From positions 25,452 to 89,451 of the IMG/VR virus record IMGVR_UViG_3300042559_002699: DNA of 64,000 nt; one strand, written 5' to 3'. The notes under the pieces were generated by a model. That model was not told the origin of the DNA. It saw only the letters and a program-made list of their open reading frames with translations, and searched no databases. A program made the position numbers and the translations under genes. Of this stretch, positions 43,068 through 51,633 are shown piece by piece. Within the stretch, counting starts at the first letter, position 1. Every line of letters begins with the position of its first letter. This stretch comes from a virus.

Positions 43068-44621
43068 ATGGGAAAAAGAGTATTTAGCTTCGATGATTAT
43101 GTAAACAACAGAAGCACAACAAACGAATCAAGATTTGGAGATTTTCTCTCTAAAGCCGGTGGATGGATAGCTAGAATCGCAAAGGCTATCAAAGATGGTA
43201 TTATCAAAATGATTCCTGCAGGTCCAAAAAAAGGAACACCTTCAGTTACTTATTTTGACCCAGCAAACGGAAATATAGTTTCTCAGATTAATAATCTATA
43301 TAAAGGAACAGAATTTGCAAAGATGAATCCTGTCAATGAGTCTTTAATATCTGACCTAGATGAAGCTCAAGTTCCTCTGGAATATACAGGAGAAGATCAA
43401 ACAGTTAGAAACGTGGACGCTACTGAACTTAAGAGCATGTTAGGTAAACTTTACAGATCTAAACAAAGAGGAGGTAGAGCAAAACCTATCTTCATCTACG
43501 GAGCTCCAGGTATAGGAAAAACCCAAATCGTTGGTCAAGCAGCTCAAGCAGCCGGAGTTCCTATGCTTAACTTAGACTTGCAATTTATGTCACCGGAAGA
43601 CTTTTTAGGAATACCTAAAGTTGTTGATATTGAAGAACCTAAATATGGAGAAGAAGGAAGATTAATTTCTGCAGGTAAAGGAATAACAAGATCAAATCCT
43701 CCTATCGTTTTACCTACGGACAATGGACCAGAAGGTAAAGGTGGATTTATATTCATGGACGAGATGAACAGAGCAAACAAATATATTTTGAATGCTATCA
43801 TGCAGTTCGTTCAAATGGGTAGAGTTGGAACTTATCAATTACCTGATAAATGGGTTATCGTAGCAGCTGGTAACAGACCAGAAGACGTTAGCGGATCTGG
43901 AGAAGTTGCAGAATTTGACTTTGCTATGGCAGACAGATTCAATATCGTTAACTTTGTTCCTGACGTTGAATCTTGGTCTAAATGGGCTAAATCAAAACCA
44001 GGGGATTTCGAACCAGAAATTGTTGGATTCGTAGAAAGAAATCCAGAATTATTCCACTACTTAGATACAGAAAAAGCAACTCTTAAATTCCCAACCCCTA
44101 GATCTTGGACAGATGCAGCAGCATCTCTTAAGGATGAAATGGAAGACGAGGGAGCTACAAATTGGAGAGACCTACCAACAGATACGATCTACAACATCTA
44201 CTCAGATGCTATCGGTCCATCAGCGGCAGGTAAATTAAAAGCTTATCTTGATGTTATTAGAAGAATTTCAGATAGAGATTTGGAAGATATTGTTAAGAAT
44301 CCAGAAAAAGCTAAACCACTTTCAAAAGGAGCAGATTTCTCTTCAGTAGCTTATGGAGTATTTGAAATGGCTTTAAGAAAAGCTGAAGAAATGTCAGGAG
44401 GAAAAGCAACAGATCAGGATCTATTCAATATCATGAAATACTACCAAGGTTTAAGCAATCTTGAAATCCTATCATGGGTTTATGCTAGAATCAAAGAAAA
44501 ATATCCTGAATTTGGAGTAAACGAAGAAACACTAAAAATTAAAGATACACCGGAAGGAAAGCTTAGAATTGAAGCAGCAATGATGGTAAAAGGTGGAATG
44601 AAAGATAAAGGTTTAGTATAA
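43068..44621 (+). CDS. Tagged MoxR-type AAA+ ATPase
   Basis: 517 residues. Tag VFSFDDYVNNRSTTNE then SR. AAA+ core: Walker A GAPGIGKT (145-152), Walker B FIFMDEMNRAN, sensor 1 VIVAAGNRPED and an arginine-finger region (MADRF). MoxR ATPases remodel protein complexes with VWA partners. Here the partners follow directly (44632, 45659). A packaged unfoldase of this type would be unusual. Confidence 0.88.
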   Translation: MGKRVFSFDDYVNNRSTTNESRFGDFLSKAGGWIARIAKAIKDGIIKMIPAGPKKGTPSVTYFDPANGNIVSQINNLYKGTEFAKMNPVNESLISDLDEAQVPLEYTGEDQTVRNVDATELKSMLGKLYRSKQRGGRAKPIFIYGAPGIGKTQIVGQAAQAAGVPMLNLDLQFMSPEDFLGIPKVVDIEEPKYGEEGRLISAGKGITRSNPPIVLPTDNGPEGKGGFIFMDEMNRANKYILNAIMQFVQMGRVGTYQLPDKWVIVAAGNRPEDVSGSGEVAEFDFAMADRFNIVNFVPDVESWSKWAKSKPGDFEPEIVGFVERNPELFHYLDTEKATLKFPTPRSWTDAAASLKDEMEDEGATNWRDLPTDTIYNIYSDAIGPSAAGKLKAYLDVIRRISDRDLEDIVKNPEKAKPLSKGADFSSVAYGVFEMALRKAEEMSGGKATDQDLFNIMKYYQGLSNLEILSWVYARIKEKYPEFGVNEETLKIKDTPEGKLRIEAAMMVKGGMKDKGLV

Positions 44622-44631
44622 TTTCTAGCTA

Positions 44632-45657
44632 ATGGAATTTAAGAAAATACATACCGATATCATAGACTCGTTTGCTAAGTTTCATGTTACCCTAGAATCA
44701 AACAGAAATTCTACTAAAGGAATTAAAGTAATTGAAAAATTTGGCCAATATGTGGTCGAGAAAAACAGTTACGAACTTTTTGAGGGAGATGCTGATAAAG
44801 AAAATCAAGCAAGAGTAAAAGTAAATAGAAATCTTTTATGGATCAATTCTAAGAAAGGATTCTTCGCTCAGCTACTAGCAAAATTAAACATCTACGGAAG
44901 TTCTGATCCAAGATACACAACTATGTGTACTAACGGTCTAAACATTCAATATCATCCGGATTTCGTTTTAAGCCAATCGGACGCAGCTATCAGATTTGTT
45001 TTATGCCACGAGATTCTACATTGTGTAGGTGATCACATGACCAGAAGAGGAAATAGAAATCCTTTACTTTGGAACTATGCAGCAGATTACGCAATCAATC
45101 CAATCTTAAATGAAGAAGTAGTTCCTGGACAATTCGAGTGGCCAAAACAACCAGATGGAAGCAGAATGGGATTGTTCGAAGAGAAATATGTCGGTATGAG
45201 AGCTGAAGATATTTACGATCTTCTAAAAGAAGACAGAGAACAGCAGAAAAAAGCAACTGAGGATTCTGGTGAATCCGAGGAATCTGGAACCCACGTTATT
45301 GATTCTGATGAAGATTTATCAGAACCGGATTCAGAAAATTCTGTAGTTCAGGACGTTAGAGACGATCAGGCAGAAGAAGAAAAAGAAATGGGAGAAGGAG
45401 GAGATAAACCAGGAGATAAACCGGGGGATATGCCAGGAGATAAACCAGGGGATATGCCAGGAGATAAACCAGGGGATATGCCAGGTGAAGAAGAGGGGAA
45501 GGGAAAACCGGGAGACAAACCAGGAGAAGGAGACAAACCAGGAGAAGGAGAGCAGAGCATAGTTGGTAAAAGAGTTAGAATTACGGTAGGTCCCAACGCA
45601 GGTAAAATAGGGGTAGTAAAAAGTGTTCTTCCTAACGGAGATATAATAGTTGAATAA
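44632..45657 (+). CDS. VWA-associated metallopeptidase-like protein (DUF2201 N-half) with KOW end
   Basis: 341 residues. RFVLCHEILHCVGDHMTRR (HExxH at 126-130) matches the N-terminal metallopeptidase-like half of DUF2201 proteins, which usually sit in front of a VWA domain. A disordered Gly-Asp-Lys-Pro/Met repeat spans about 255-305, then a KOW-like end (RVRITVGPNAGKIGVV). A weaker tag (IDSFAKFHVTLE then SN) may be present at the start. Part of the MoxR/VWA triad. Confidence 0.83.
   Translation: MEFKKIHTDIIDSFAKFHVTLESNRNSTKGIKVIEKFGQYVVEKNSYELFEGDADKENQARVKVNRNLLWINSKKGFFAQLLAKLNIYGSSDPRYTTMCTNGLNIQYHPDFVLSQSDAAIRFVLCHEILHCVGDHMTRRGNRNPLLWNYAADYAINPILNEEVVPGQFEWPKQPDGSRMGLFEEKYVGMRAEDIYDLLKEDREQQKKATEDSGESEESGTHVIDSDEDLSEPDSENSVVQDVRDDQAEEEKEMGEGGDKPGDKPGDMPGDKPGDMPGDKPGDMPGEEEGKGKPGDKPGEGDKPGEGEQSIVGKRVRITVGPNAGKIGVVKSVLPNGDIIVE
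45403..45490 (+). repeat. Coding tandem repeat (GDKPGDMP)
   Basis: A 24-nt unit (GGAGATAAACCAGGGGATAT...) repeats about three times inside the gene, giving the flexible Gly/Pro/Asp linker. Unit number could vary between isolates. Confidence 0.8.
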
Positions 45658-45658
45658 A

Positions 45659-46612
45659 ATGCAAGTTAAAAAAGGAGAATTCGTTATAGTAGATGTTGAC
45701 ACTGTAGAACCAGGGCAACAGAAACCTCAAGCTGGGGATAAAAAAGAAGGAACAAGTTCACCACAGGAATTAGAAAAAGCTCCTGAAGACGTGGAAACCC
45801 CTAAATTAGATCCAAATGCAAAAACAGGTCCAGGTTACGAGAGAAATCCATCACAGGGACCCAAAACATCTACCAAGTCCTATACCTCTAAGCAAGCTAT
45901 GGGATCGGGCGGAAGCAAATCAAAAGTTTCCGCGATGTGGGAAAATGCAACAAGAGCAGCTATGTCTTCTGCAGGAGCATCTCTTTCTGAAAAAGGAAGA
46001 AGACTATTGATAGATTTAAGAACAACCAAGCCAAAGATTGACTGGAAAAAAGAACTTAAAAAGTTCATGGATAGTGCCTTGAATAAATGGGAAGAAACAC
46101 TACCAAATAGAAGATTTTTAGGATCTGGTGATATTTTATACGGAAGAAAGAGAGCAGGTAAAGATACTCTTAGAACTTTAGTTCTTCCTGTAGATACCTC
46201 GGGATCTATTTCTAAGGAACAAATCAAAACCTTTATCTCTGAAGTTCTTTATCTTTCCACAAAGATGGATATAGACACAACCTATATCATCTACTGTTCA
46301 GACGATATAGATTCTATTGATATTGTTAAAAAAGGTGGTAAACCAGACTTTGGAAAGATTGCTTCTACTGGAGGTAATGCTAAAGGATTTATTCCACCGT
46401 TTGCTTGGATTCAGAAGCAGAAAATTAATCCATCTGTAGTAATTTACTTGACAGATTCATTTGCCGAATATCCTGATAAATCCTCCTATGGAATTAACAA
46501 TTACGTAAAGAGAGTTTTCTGGTTTATTTGCGAAAAAGGAAAGAATTTCAACGTACCTCCATTTGGTAAATACATTCACGTTCCGATGGACAGCAAAGGA
46601 AACTTTGTTTAA
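45659..46612 (+). CDS. VWA-domain protein (DUF2201 C-half)
   Basis: 317 residues from ATG 45659, directly after the previous stop. After a 130-residue basic/disordered part comes a VWA fold: LVLPVDTSGSISKEQIK with a DxSxS MIDAS, TYIIYCSDDI and SVVIYLTDSFAEYP. The VWA would bind partner or target through a metal ion. The TTG at 45650 would be an overlapping start and is less likely. Confidence 0.83.
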   Translation: MQVKKGEFVIVDVDTVEPGQQKPQAGDKKEGTSSPQELEKAPEDVETPKLDPNAKTGPGYERNPSQGPKTSTKSYTSKQAMGSGGSKSKVSAMWENATRAAMSSAGASLSEKGRRLLIDLRTTKPKIDWKKELKKFMDSALNKWEETLPNRRFLGSGDILYGRKRAGKDTLRTLVLPVDTSGSISKEQIKTFISEVLYLSTKMDIDTTYIIYCSDDIDSIDIVKKGGKPDFGKIASTGGNAKGFIPPFAWIQKQKINPSVVIYLTDSFAEYPDKSSYGINNYVKRVFWFICEKGKNFNVPPFGKYIHVPMDSKGNFV

Positions 46613-46944
46613 TAAATAACTTTAATCTTACCAGATTCACGAACGATCTGGTTTTCTACGATCTCGATATACAAAGGAACTTCTTTAAGTTCCTTTATTT
46701 TTGTTAGAACCTCTGGATCTATATCGGATTCAAATCCCACAATTTTAATTGGGTTTACTAGACAGCTACCATCTTCAAGATAGTAAATTCTAGCATCAAA
46801 ATAATCCCCTTCTTTAACAGAAGAAACCTTTGAATAAGAGTTGGACACCCCTATTGCAAAATCTCCTTTTTCTAGTCTTTTCCCTCTCGGAAGAGCTAAA
46901 ATATATTCGGATCCGGTCTTAAGTAGGTTTACTGTTTGATTCAT
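46609..46944 (-). CDS. Small beta-rich protein, unknown
   Basis: 111 residues. SEYILALPRGKRLEKGDFAIG then beta strands. No family recognised. Converges on the VWA gene with overlapping stops. Confidence 0.6.
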   Translation of the reverse strand: MNQTVNLLKTGSEYILALPRGKRLEKGDFAIGVSNSYSKVSSVKEGDYFDARIYYLEDGSCLVNPIKIVGFESDIDPEVLTKIKELKEVPLYIEIVENQIVRESGKIKVIY

Positions 46945-46949
46945 AGGTA

Positions 46950-47480
46950 TTACTTGTTCTTATTACCCATTTTAGATTCGTATACTAAACGATTTATTGT
47001 TTTCTCTATTAACCCTTTGATTACGCTGCCAACTCCATAAGACATGTCGTAGAGGTGTTTTACTTCACCCCTGAATATTTCAGGGAACTGTAGAAAAACT
47101 ACGGGGGAGTCTGTATAGATGTTATAGGTTAAATCCCAAAGAGGGTCTCCGTCTGGAGAAGATTCTGTTTCCATCGTAGCAATAACGTCCCACCCAAATT
47201 CTATCTTCCTTTCTTCTGATAATCCTACAGAGGTTAAATCAGAAATAAGTTCGTCCAGCTCATCCGGAGATTCTTTTTTGAAAGTTAGAACTAAATCCCC
47301 TTGTCCGCTTTGATCTGCAAACCCTTCACTTTCAGCTCTTGTTACCTCTGCTGAAGTAACCACATAAGGGGTTCCGAAATTCTTCCCAACTAATTGTTGT
47401 ATATGGGATTGAATTTGTTTTCCAAATCCCAATTTATCCCCGGAGGGATTAAATGCTTCGAATAGTTCTAGATACTTCAT
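46950..47480 (-). CDS. Tagged (capsid-targeting-like) protein, unknown
   Basis: 176 residues. MKYLELFEAFNPSGDK is the shortest tag form; no Glu-Ser site follows directly, so cleavage is doubtful. The rest mixes beta and helix (VTSAEVTRAESEGFADQ). No domain recognised. Confidence 0.65.
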   Translation of the reverse strand: MKYLELFEAFNPSGDKLGFGKQIQSHIQQLVGKNFGTPYVVTSAEVTRAESEGFADQSGQGDLVLTFKKESPDELDELISDLTSVGLSEERKIEFGWDVIATMETESSPDGDPLWDLTYNIYTDSPVVFLQFPEIFRGEVKHLYDMSYGVGSVIKGLIEKTINRLVYESKMGNKNK

Positions 47481-47487
47481 TTATTAA

Positions 47488-48600
47488 TTAAAGTCCAACG
47501 TCATCTAAATCTGCTAGCAATTCTGCGTCTGCTTTGGTGTCCTCTGGGATTTCAATTCCTTTTAGAATTTTTTGAACCCTGAAATCCTTCCAGATTGATT
47601 TAAGACCAACTACAAAAGCTTCCCCGTTGGTTTCAATTTCTTTCTTTAAATTCGCAGGAGATAATTTTTCTCTAATTGGATCCTTTGGAGCTTTTCCGGT
47701 TTTGATGAATTCAGGATCGGTAAACATACTTAGATATCCAACTGCCCAGCTTCCAGTTCTAGCTGCTTCTTTGTAAGCATTTGTTAAAACTGAACTTTTT
47801 AATGGGTTCTTGTTGCATCTGATTCTATAAGGAGAAATTGCAGGGCTTAGAGGAATACCCTCTAGTGTATAAAGATTATTACTGTCTACATAAATGGATA
47901 TAGAAGGACTTATTATACTAGGAAACCCTTCTAGAGAATCCAGATTACATCTATTAGCATAATAAATAGAGGTTACTTCCTTAGGTCCTCCTTTTAAGTT
48001 TCTTAGACCACTATTGTCGCTGCAATCAAAATTGTCTGATAGTTCTGGTGCTCCTTCTAAAGAGGTTAATTTATTTCTATCACATTTGTATTTACCCCCT
48101 ACTTTTACGGGACATCCAACTAGATTGGTTAATTTATTACCACTGATATTAAAATCCCCAGTTACTTCAGTAGGGAATCCCTCTGATGAATCAATGCCAC
48201 AATCGGAAACGTCGAAATAACCTTTTACCTTACCAATTTTTATCCCCATTTCTATTAATTCCCCCCATTTCTCTTTATTGTAAGATGATATTTTAAATTT
48301 CCCAATTACATCAAGTCTTTCGGTTTCGGGATTTATTGACCAAGAGGTTCCTTCATCTTCTTCACTGTAATAATCCCTTGAGATAAGGGAGTTTAGTAAT
48401 ACATTCTGTTTGTGGGTCAATTTTCCTGCCCAGGAAGGAGCTTCAAGTCCAATGTCAGTACAAACTTTAGTAAAATCTTTTCCTGTAGATTCACAATACT
48501 TCTGAAGAGAAGACAAGAAATTTCTCATTTCATCTGGATTTAAAGATTCTATCTTTTCAAGCTCTTCATAGAGAGCAAAGGGTAATAACGTTTTAGCCAT
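47488..48600 (-). CDS. Tagged leucine-rich-repeat protein
   Basis: 370 residues. N-terminal LLPFALYEELEKIE then SL fits the tag. Residues ~130-270 hold about six ~21-residue repeats of the type FDCSDN-x-LxSLEGxP, a phage/bacterial LRR variant that forms a solenoid for protein binding. A helical C-terminus follows. Class B motif 23 nt upstream. Confidence 0.8.
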   Translation of the reverse strand: MAKTLLPFALYEELEKIESLNPDEMRNFLSSLQKYCESTGKDFTKVCTDIGLEAPSWAGKLTHKQNVLLNSLISRDYYSEEDEGTSWSINPETERLDVIGKFKISSYNKEKWGELIEMGIKIGKVKGYFDVSDCGIDSSEGFPTEVTGDFNISGNKLTNLVGCPVKVGGKYKCDRNKLTSLEGAPELSDNFDCSDNSGLRNLKGGPKEVTSIYYANRCNLDSLEGFPSIISPSISIYVDSNNLYTLEGIPLSPAISPYRIRCNKNPLKSSVLTNAYKEAARTGSWAVGYLSMFTDPEFIKTGKAPKDPIREKLSPANLKKEIETNGEAFVVGLKSIWKDFRVQKILKGIEIPEDTKADAELLADLDDVGL

Positions 48601-48623
48601 TTAAGGGAGTAATTTTTATCCCC

Positions 48624-48631
48624 TATATATC
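48624..48631 (-). promoter_or_regulatory. Class B promoter-like motif (GATATATA)
   Basis: Minus-strand GGATATATAGGGG, 23 nt before ATG 48600 of the LRR gene. Confidence 0.5.
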
Positions 48632-48638
48632 CAACGAA

Positions 48639-49598
48639 TTAGAAAATCTTCTTGCAGATAGCTGCAGTTGATTTGGATTTTGACATCGTGTAGAAATGAA
48701 GAACTGGAGCTCCCCCTCTAATTAGATCTTTGCACTGCTCAACAGCCCATTTGATTCCAATCTCAGCAGCTTCGGAATTAGTTCCGGTTTTTCTTAGATC
48801 ATTTGATAACTCGTAAGGAAGATGAATTCCAAAGATCTTGGGTAAACCCCAAATTTGACTCTGTGCTGTGATTGGTTTTATTCCTGGGATAATTGGAACG
48901 TCTATTCCATTCTCTCTGCACTTTTGAACAAATTTCCAGTAGACTTTATTATCGAAGAACATCTGAGTAACGAAGTATTCTGACCCTAATTCCACTTTTT
49001 TCTTCATCCATTCTATATCAAATTCCATATTTGGAGATTCTGAATATTTTTCCGGGTAGCAAGCTCCGCCGTAGCAGAAATCGGACTTGTCCCCTTCAAA
49101 TCCATCGAGGAGATATTTTCCTCCATTGAGATCCCTTATCTGAGACATTAGCTCGACTGAATTTTTATTTCCTTCTGGATTTGCCAAGTAAGAAGATTCC
49201 CCTTTAATAGAATCCCCACGGAGAGCTAGAATATTATCAATTCCTAAAAAATTTAAATCTATAAGGGCATTTTCAGTTTCCTCTTTAGTAAATCCCCCAC
49301 AGATCAAATGTGGAACAGAATCTATATTGTATTTGTTTTGGATTGCCGAGCAGATAGCAACTGTTCCTGGTCTCTTCTTGGTTGAATATTTAACTAGAGA
49401 TCCATCGGGATTCTTTCTGAAAGCATATTCTTCCCTATGATAAGTAACATCTATAAATGATGGGTTAAATTCCAAAAGTCCATCTATTGCATTGTAGATT
49501 GAATTTATATCTTGTCCTTTTACAGGGGGAAGTATTTCAAAAGAGAACAGGGTCTTTTTATTCTCTTTTCCTTTCTTAATGTGCTCGGTAATTTTCAC
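48639..49598 (-). CDS. metF: Methylenetetrahydrofolate reductase (MetF)
   Basis: 319 residues, full length for bacterial MetF (about 296). FSFEILPP near the start, SFIDVTYH, VPHLICGGFT, NILALRGDS and FFDNKVYWKF follow the family order, with FAD-binding residues in the TIM barrel. It makes 5-methyl-THF for methionine/SAM. As a phage gene it is an auxiliary metabolic gene, perhaps to feed SAM to the phage methyltransferases (inference). Confidence 0.93.
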   Translation of the reverse strand: MKITEHIKKGKENKKTLFSFEILPPVKGQDINSIYNAIDGLLEFNPSFIDVTYHREEYAFRKNPDGSLVKYSTKKRPGTVAICSAIQNKYNIDSVPHLICGGFTKEETENALIDLNFLGIDNILALRGDSIKGESSYLANPEGNKNSVELMSQIRDLNGGKYLLDGFEGDKSDFCYGGACYPEKYSESPNMEFDIEWMKKKVELGSEYFVTQMFFDNKVYWKFVQKCRENGIDVPIIPGIKPITAQSQIWGLPKIFGIHLPYELSNDLRKTGTNSEAAEIGIKWAVEQCKDLIRGGAPVLHFYTMSKSKSTAAICKKIF

Positions 49599-49632
49599 TA
49601 CCCGTTATAGATTAAATCCGAATTTATATTTC

Positions 49633-49665
49633 ACAAAAAAACTCTAGATCCGAAAATCTAGAGCT
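49633..49665 (-). terminator. Rho-independent terminator after DNA methyltransferase
   Basis: Minus-strand CTCTAGAT, 6-nt loop, ATCTAGAG, then seven T. About 20 nt after the methyltransferase stop; separates it from metF. Confidence 0.85.
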
Positions 49666-49684
49666 TCATAGTTTTAGTTTTAAA

Positions 49685-50626
49685 TTATTTTTTTCTTAGA
49701 ACTATTCCTGCTTGGTAAGAAGGAACTGGAACACCCGGATACATTTTAGGGTAAGTTCTCATAAACATTGTTTCTGGAATGTGTCTGTGAAGATACAAAC
49801 CGTGGTATTCAACATCAGGATTGTTCTCTAGAACTTCGTTGGCAATCATGCTGCTTAAAAGGTATGGCTTCTTGTTCTGAATCATGTCCTTAATTAAGAT
49901 AACGAAATATCCACCTGGTTTTAAATACTCAATGGCTTGGGTATACATCGAATTAACCAATCCCCAATATTCAGTTCCTTTTGTTAAACCGATGTTGTTA
50001 GGATTTTGATAATCAAAAGTGTTATCAACCATTTCTGGAGCTTCTTCCTCACCTTCTACTTTCTTAACAAGTTTCTTTCTTTCCGGAGCATCCGAAGATT
50101 TACCACTGATTTTTGGATATGGTGTTCCGTTAATAACCAGACTTAGTTGACCTTTTTTAATTCCCAATGAATCCAAATTCTTAGCAGTTTCTCTAGCATC
50201 ACCTTGCATTAGATTTGCAGATACATCTGTTCTAGCTCTTTGGTGATCTATGTTTGCCCTAGCGATTTTAGGAAATTCTAATTCAACTCCTGCTGAATTT
50301 CTACCGTGATTATAAGCCTCAACTAGAGTGGTTCCAGTTCCGCAAGTTGGATCAAAAACCCAATCTCCAGGTTCAGTCAAATTCTGAATTGCCCATCTGT
50401 AGCCTTGCCAGTGACCTGGACAAAGATGCTTGTCCTCTTGCTTTGGGTAGTATCTAGATCTAGCATTCTGACTGTAGTACTTTCCACTCTTTAGATCAAA
50501 GATTTCTCCTAGAAAATTTTCTGTGAAATCATCCGTGTGATAGTCTGCCGGAATGGCTGATCTTGTGGTTAGAATTTCTGTTGGGGTAATTTCGTTTTGG
50601 TAAACGCTATCTGATTTTTTTGCCAT
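49685..50626 (-). CDS. DNA methyltransferase (N4/N6 amino type), divergent active site
   Basis: 313 residues. GDWVFDPTCGTGTTLVEAYN is the SAM motif of beta-class N6/N4 MTases, followed by SAGVELEFPKIARAN. At the place of D/S/N-PP-Y is NGTPYP: one Pro is replaced by Thr. The target-recognition part is a ~70-residue insert. It may mark phage DNA, or be altered in activity. Class A motif 21 nt upstream. Confidence 0.82.
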   Translation of the reverse strand: MAKKSDSVYQNEITPTEILTTRSAIPADYHTDDFTENFLGEIFDLKSGKYYSQNARSRYYPKQEDKHLCPGHWQGYRWAIQNLTEPGDWVFDPTCGTGTTLVEAYNHGRNSAGVELEFPKIARANIDHQRARTDVSANLMQGDARETAKNLDSLGIKKGQLSLVINGTPYPKISGKSSDAPERKKLVKKVEGEEEAPEMVDNTFDYQNPNNIGLTKGTEYWGLVNSMYTQAIEYLKPGGYFVILIKDMIQNKKPYLLSSMIANEVLENNPDVEYHGLYLHRHIPETMFMRTYPKMYPGVPVPSYQAGIVLRKK

Positions 50627-50642
50627 TAAGTTTTTTTTCTTA

Positions 50643-50972
50643 TTAAATTATACGGTCAGCATCTGGAATTGTTTCCATCTGCTGGTATTTTTTTAGCAGC
50701 TTCATCTTGACTGATTTTAGTCCGTGATCCTTTGGAAATAGGTTTACTTTGCAAATGTTCTTTGGATCATTTGGATAGTACTTAAAGAAATGTTCGAGTC
50801 CAATTTTTCTCTTGTCTTCTTTTCCCTCTTTAGTCAAGGTAACTCTTTCAAATTCCTCTGGTCCGATTTCAACTACTCTTACTAGGGTTTCTTTCTTATC
50901 CATAAATAAGTGTTTTGAAGTTTGTCTTAGATACTTTATAGCATCTTCTCTTTTTTGTTCGATTGTTTTCAT
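50643..50972 (-). CDS. Unknown protein
   Basis: 109 residues, basic, helical start (EDAIKYLRQTSKHLF), then strands (TLVRVVEIGPEEFERVTL). No family recognised. Between a MTase and a conserved hypothetical gene in the accessory operon. Confidence 0.6.
   Translation of the reverse strand: MKTIEQKREDAIKYLRQTSKHLFMDKKETLVRVVEIGPEEFERVTLTKEGKEDKRKIGLEHFFKYYPNDPKNICKVNLFPKDHGLKSVKMKLLKKYQQMETIPDADRII
50648..50657 (-). promoter_or_regulatory. Class A promoter-like motif (GACCGTATAA)
   Basis: Minus-strand GACCGTATAA, 21 nt before ATG 50626, overlapping the last codons of the upstream gene. Confidence 0.5.
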
Positions 50973-51009
50973 GATTTTTTATTGTTATTTTTTTTATTGT
51001 TATTTTTTT
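50973..51009. repeat. Short T-rich tandem repeat
   Basis: The 27-nt gap before ATG 50972 and the adjacent gene end hold a direct repeat of TTATTGTTATTTTTTT (two copies, ~17-nt unit). Likely slippage. Confidence 0.5.
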
Positions 51010-51629
51010 ATCCATTGGTAATAGCCTTTTTTGACTCCATTGTCGTGTTTTTCAAATAGACCTGACTTATAAACTGCTTCGACGTTATGAAGATTAGATC
51101 CCTGATCCTTTCCATTCTCGTCCAGAGCTATCCAGGTATAGTAGTGGTGCATGTTTGGTCTAAGAGAAGTGTCGTCTACCAACTTATTCTGAAACCAAGT
51201 CCATCCCTTTTCCGATCTAGATAATGCCAGTTCTTCTCCTTCTTTTCTAAATCTTTGATGCATCTCAACCGAGTGTTCATAAGATTCTTTGGCATCCTTC
51301 AGACTACCCTCTTCTCTTTCTTTTCTTTGAGATTCAATAGAATACCCCAGGCTAAATTTAAACTTAGAAAGGACTTCTTCCCAAGTAGGAATATTATAAG
51401 TGCTGAACATATCAGACACATAGTCATATCTGTCTACGCAGTAGATGTCTACTTTAGATGCCCCTGTGCTATACACCCAGTTTCCCTCCTCGTCGAAGTA
51501 ACTGTAAGGTCCATCCCAGTAACCTGGTTTTCTTTCTGCGTACATCGGGATCCCTCCTTCCATTCTGATGTGTGATTCCCCTGTAGGATCTGCATCTTGG
51601 AGCATTTTGATAAATTCTTTTGTTGTCAT
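51000..51629 (-). CDS. Conserved-looking phage protein, unknown
   Basis: 209 residues. TTKEFIKMLQDADPTGESHI begins a domain common in large phages (GYWDGPYSYFDEEGNW). The C-terminal region is Trp/Tyr-rich (GWTWFQNKLVDD, YYTWIALDE). No enzymatic motif seen. Confidence 0.7.
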   Translation of the reverse strand: MTTKEFIKMLQDADPTGESHIRMEGGIPMYAERKPGYWDGPYSYFDEEGNWVYSTGASKVDIYCVDRYDYVSDMFSTYNIPTWEEVLSKFKFSLGYSIESQRKEREEGSLKDAKESYEHSVEMHQRFRKEGEELALSRSEKGWTWFQNKLVDDTSLRPNMHHYYTWIALDENGKDQGSNLHNVEAVYKSGLFEKHDNGVKKGYYQWIKK

Positions 51630-51633
51630 TTTT

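Noticed and set aside
45403-45490. Tandem repeat considered as CRISPR
   Set aside because: Repeats are in frame in a coding linker, with no unique spacers and no cas genes.
45331-45702. Pro/Ser/Phe-rich minus-strand ORFs opposite the GDKPGDMP repeat
   Set aside because: Antisense reading of the repeat; low-complexity product, no upstream motif.
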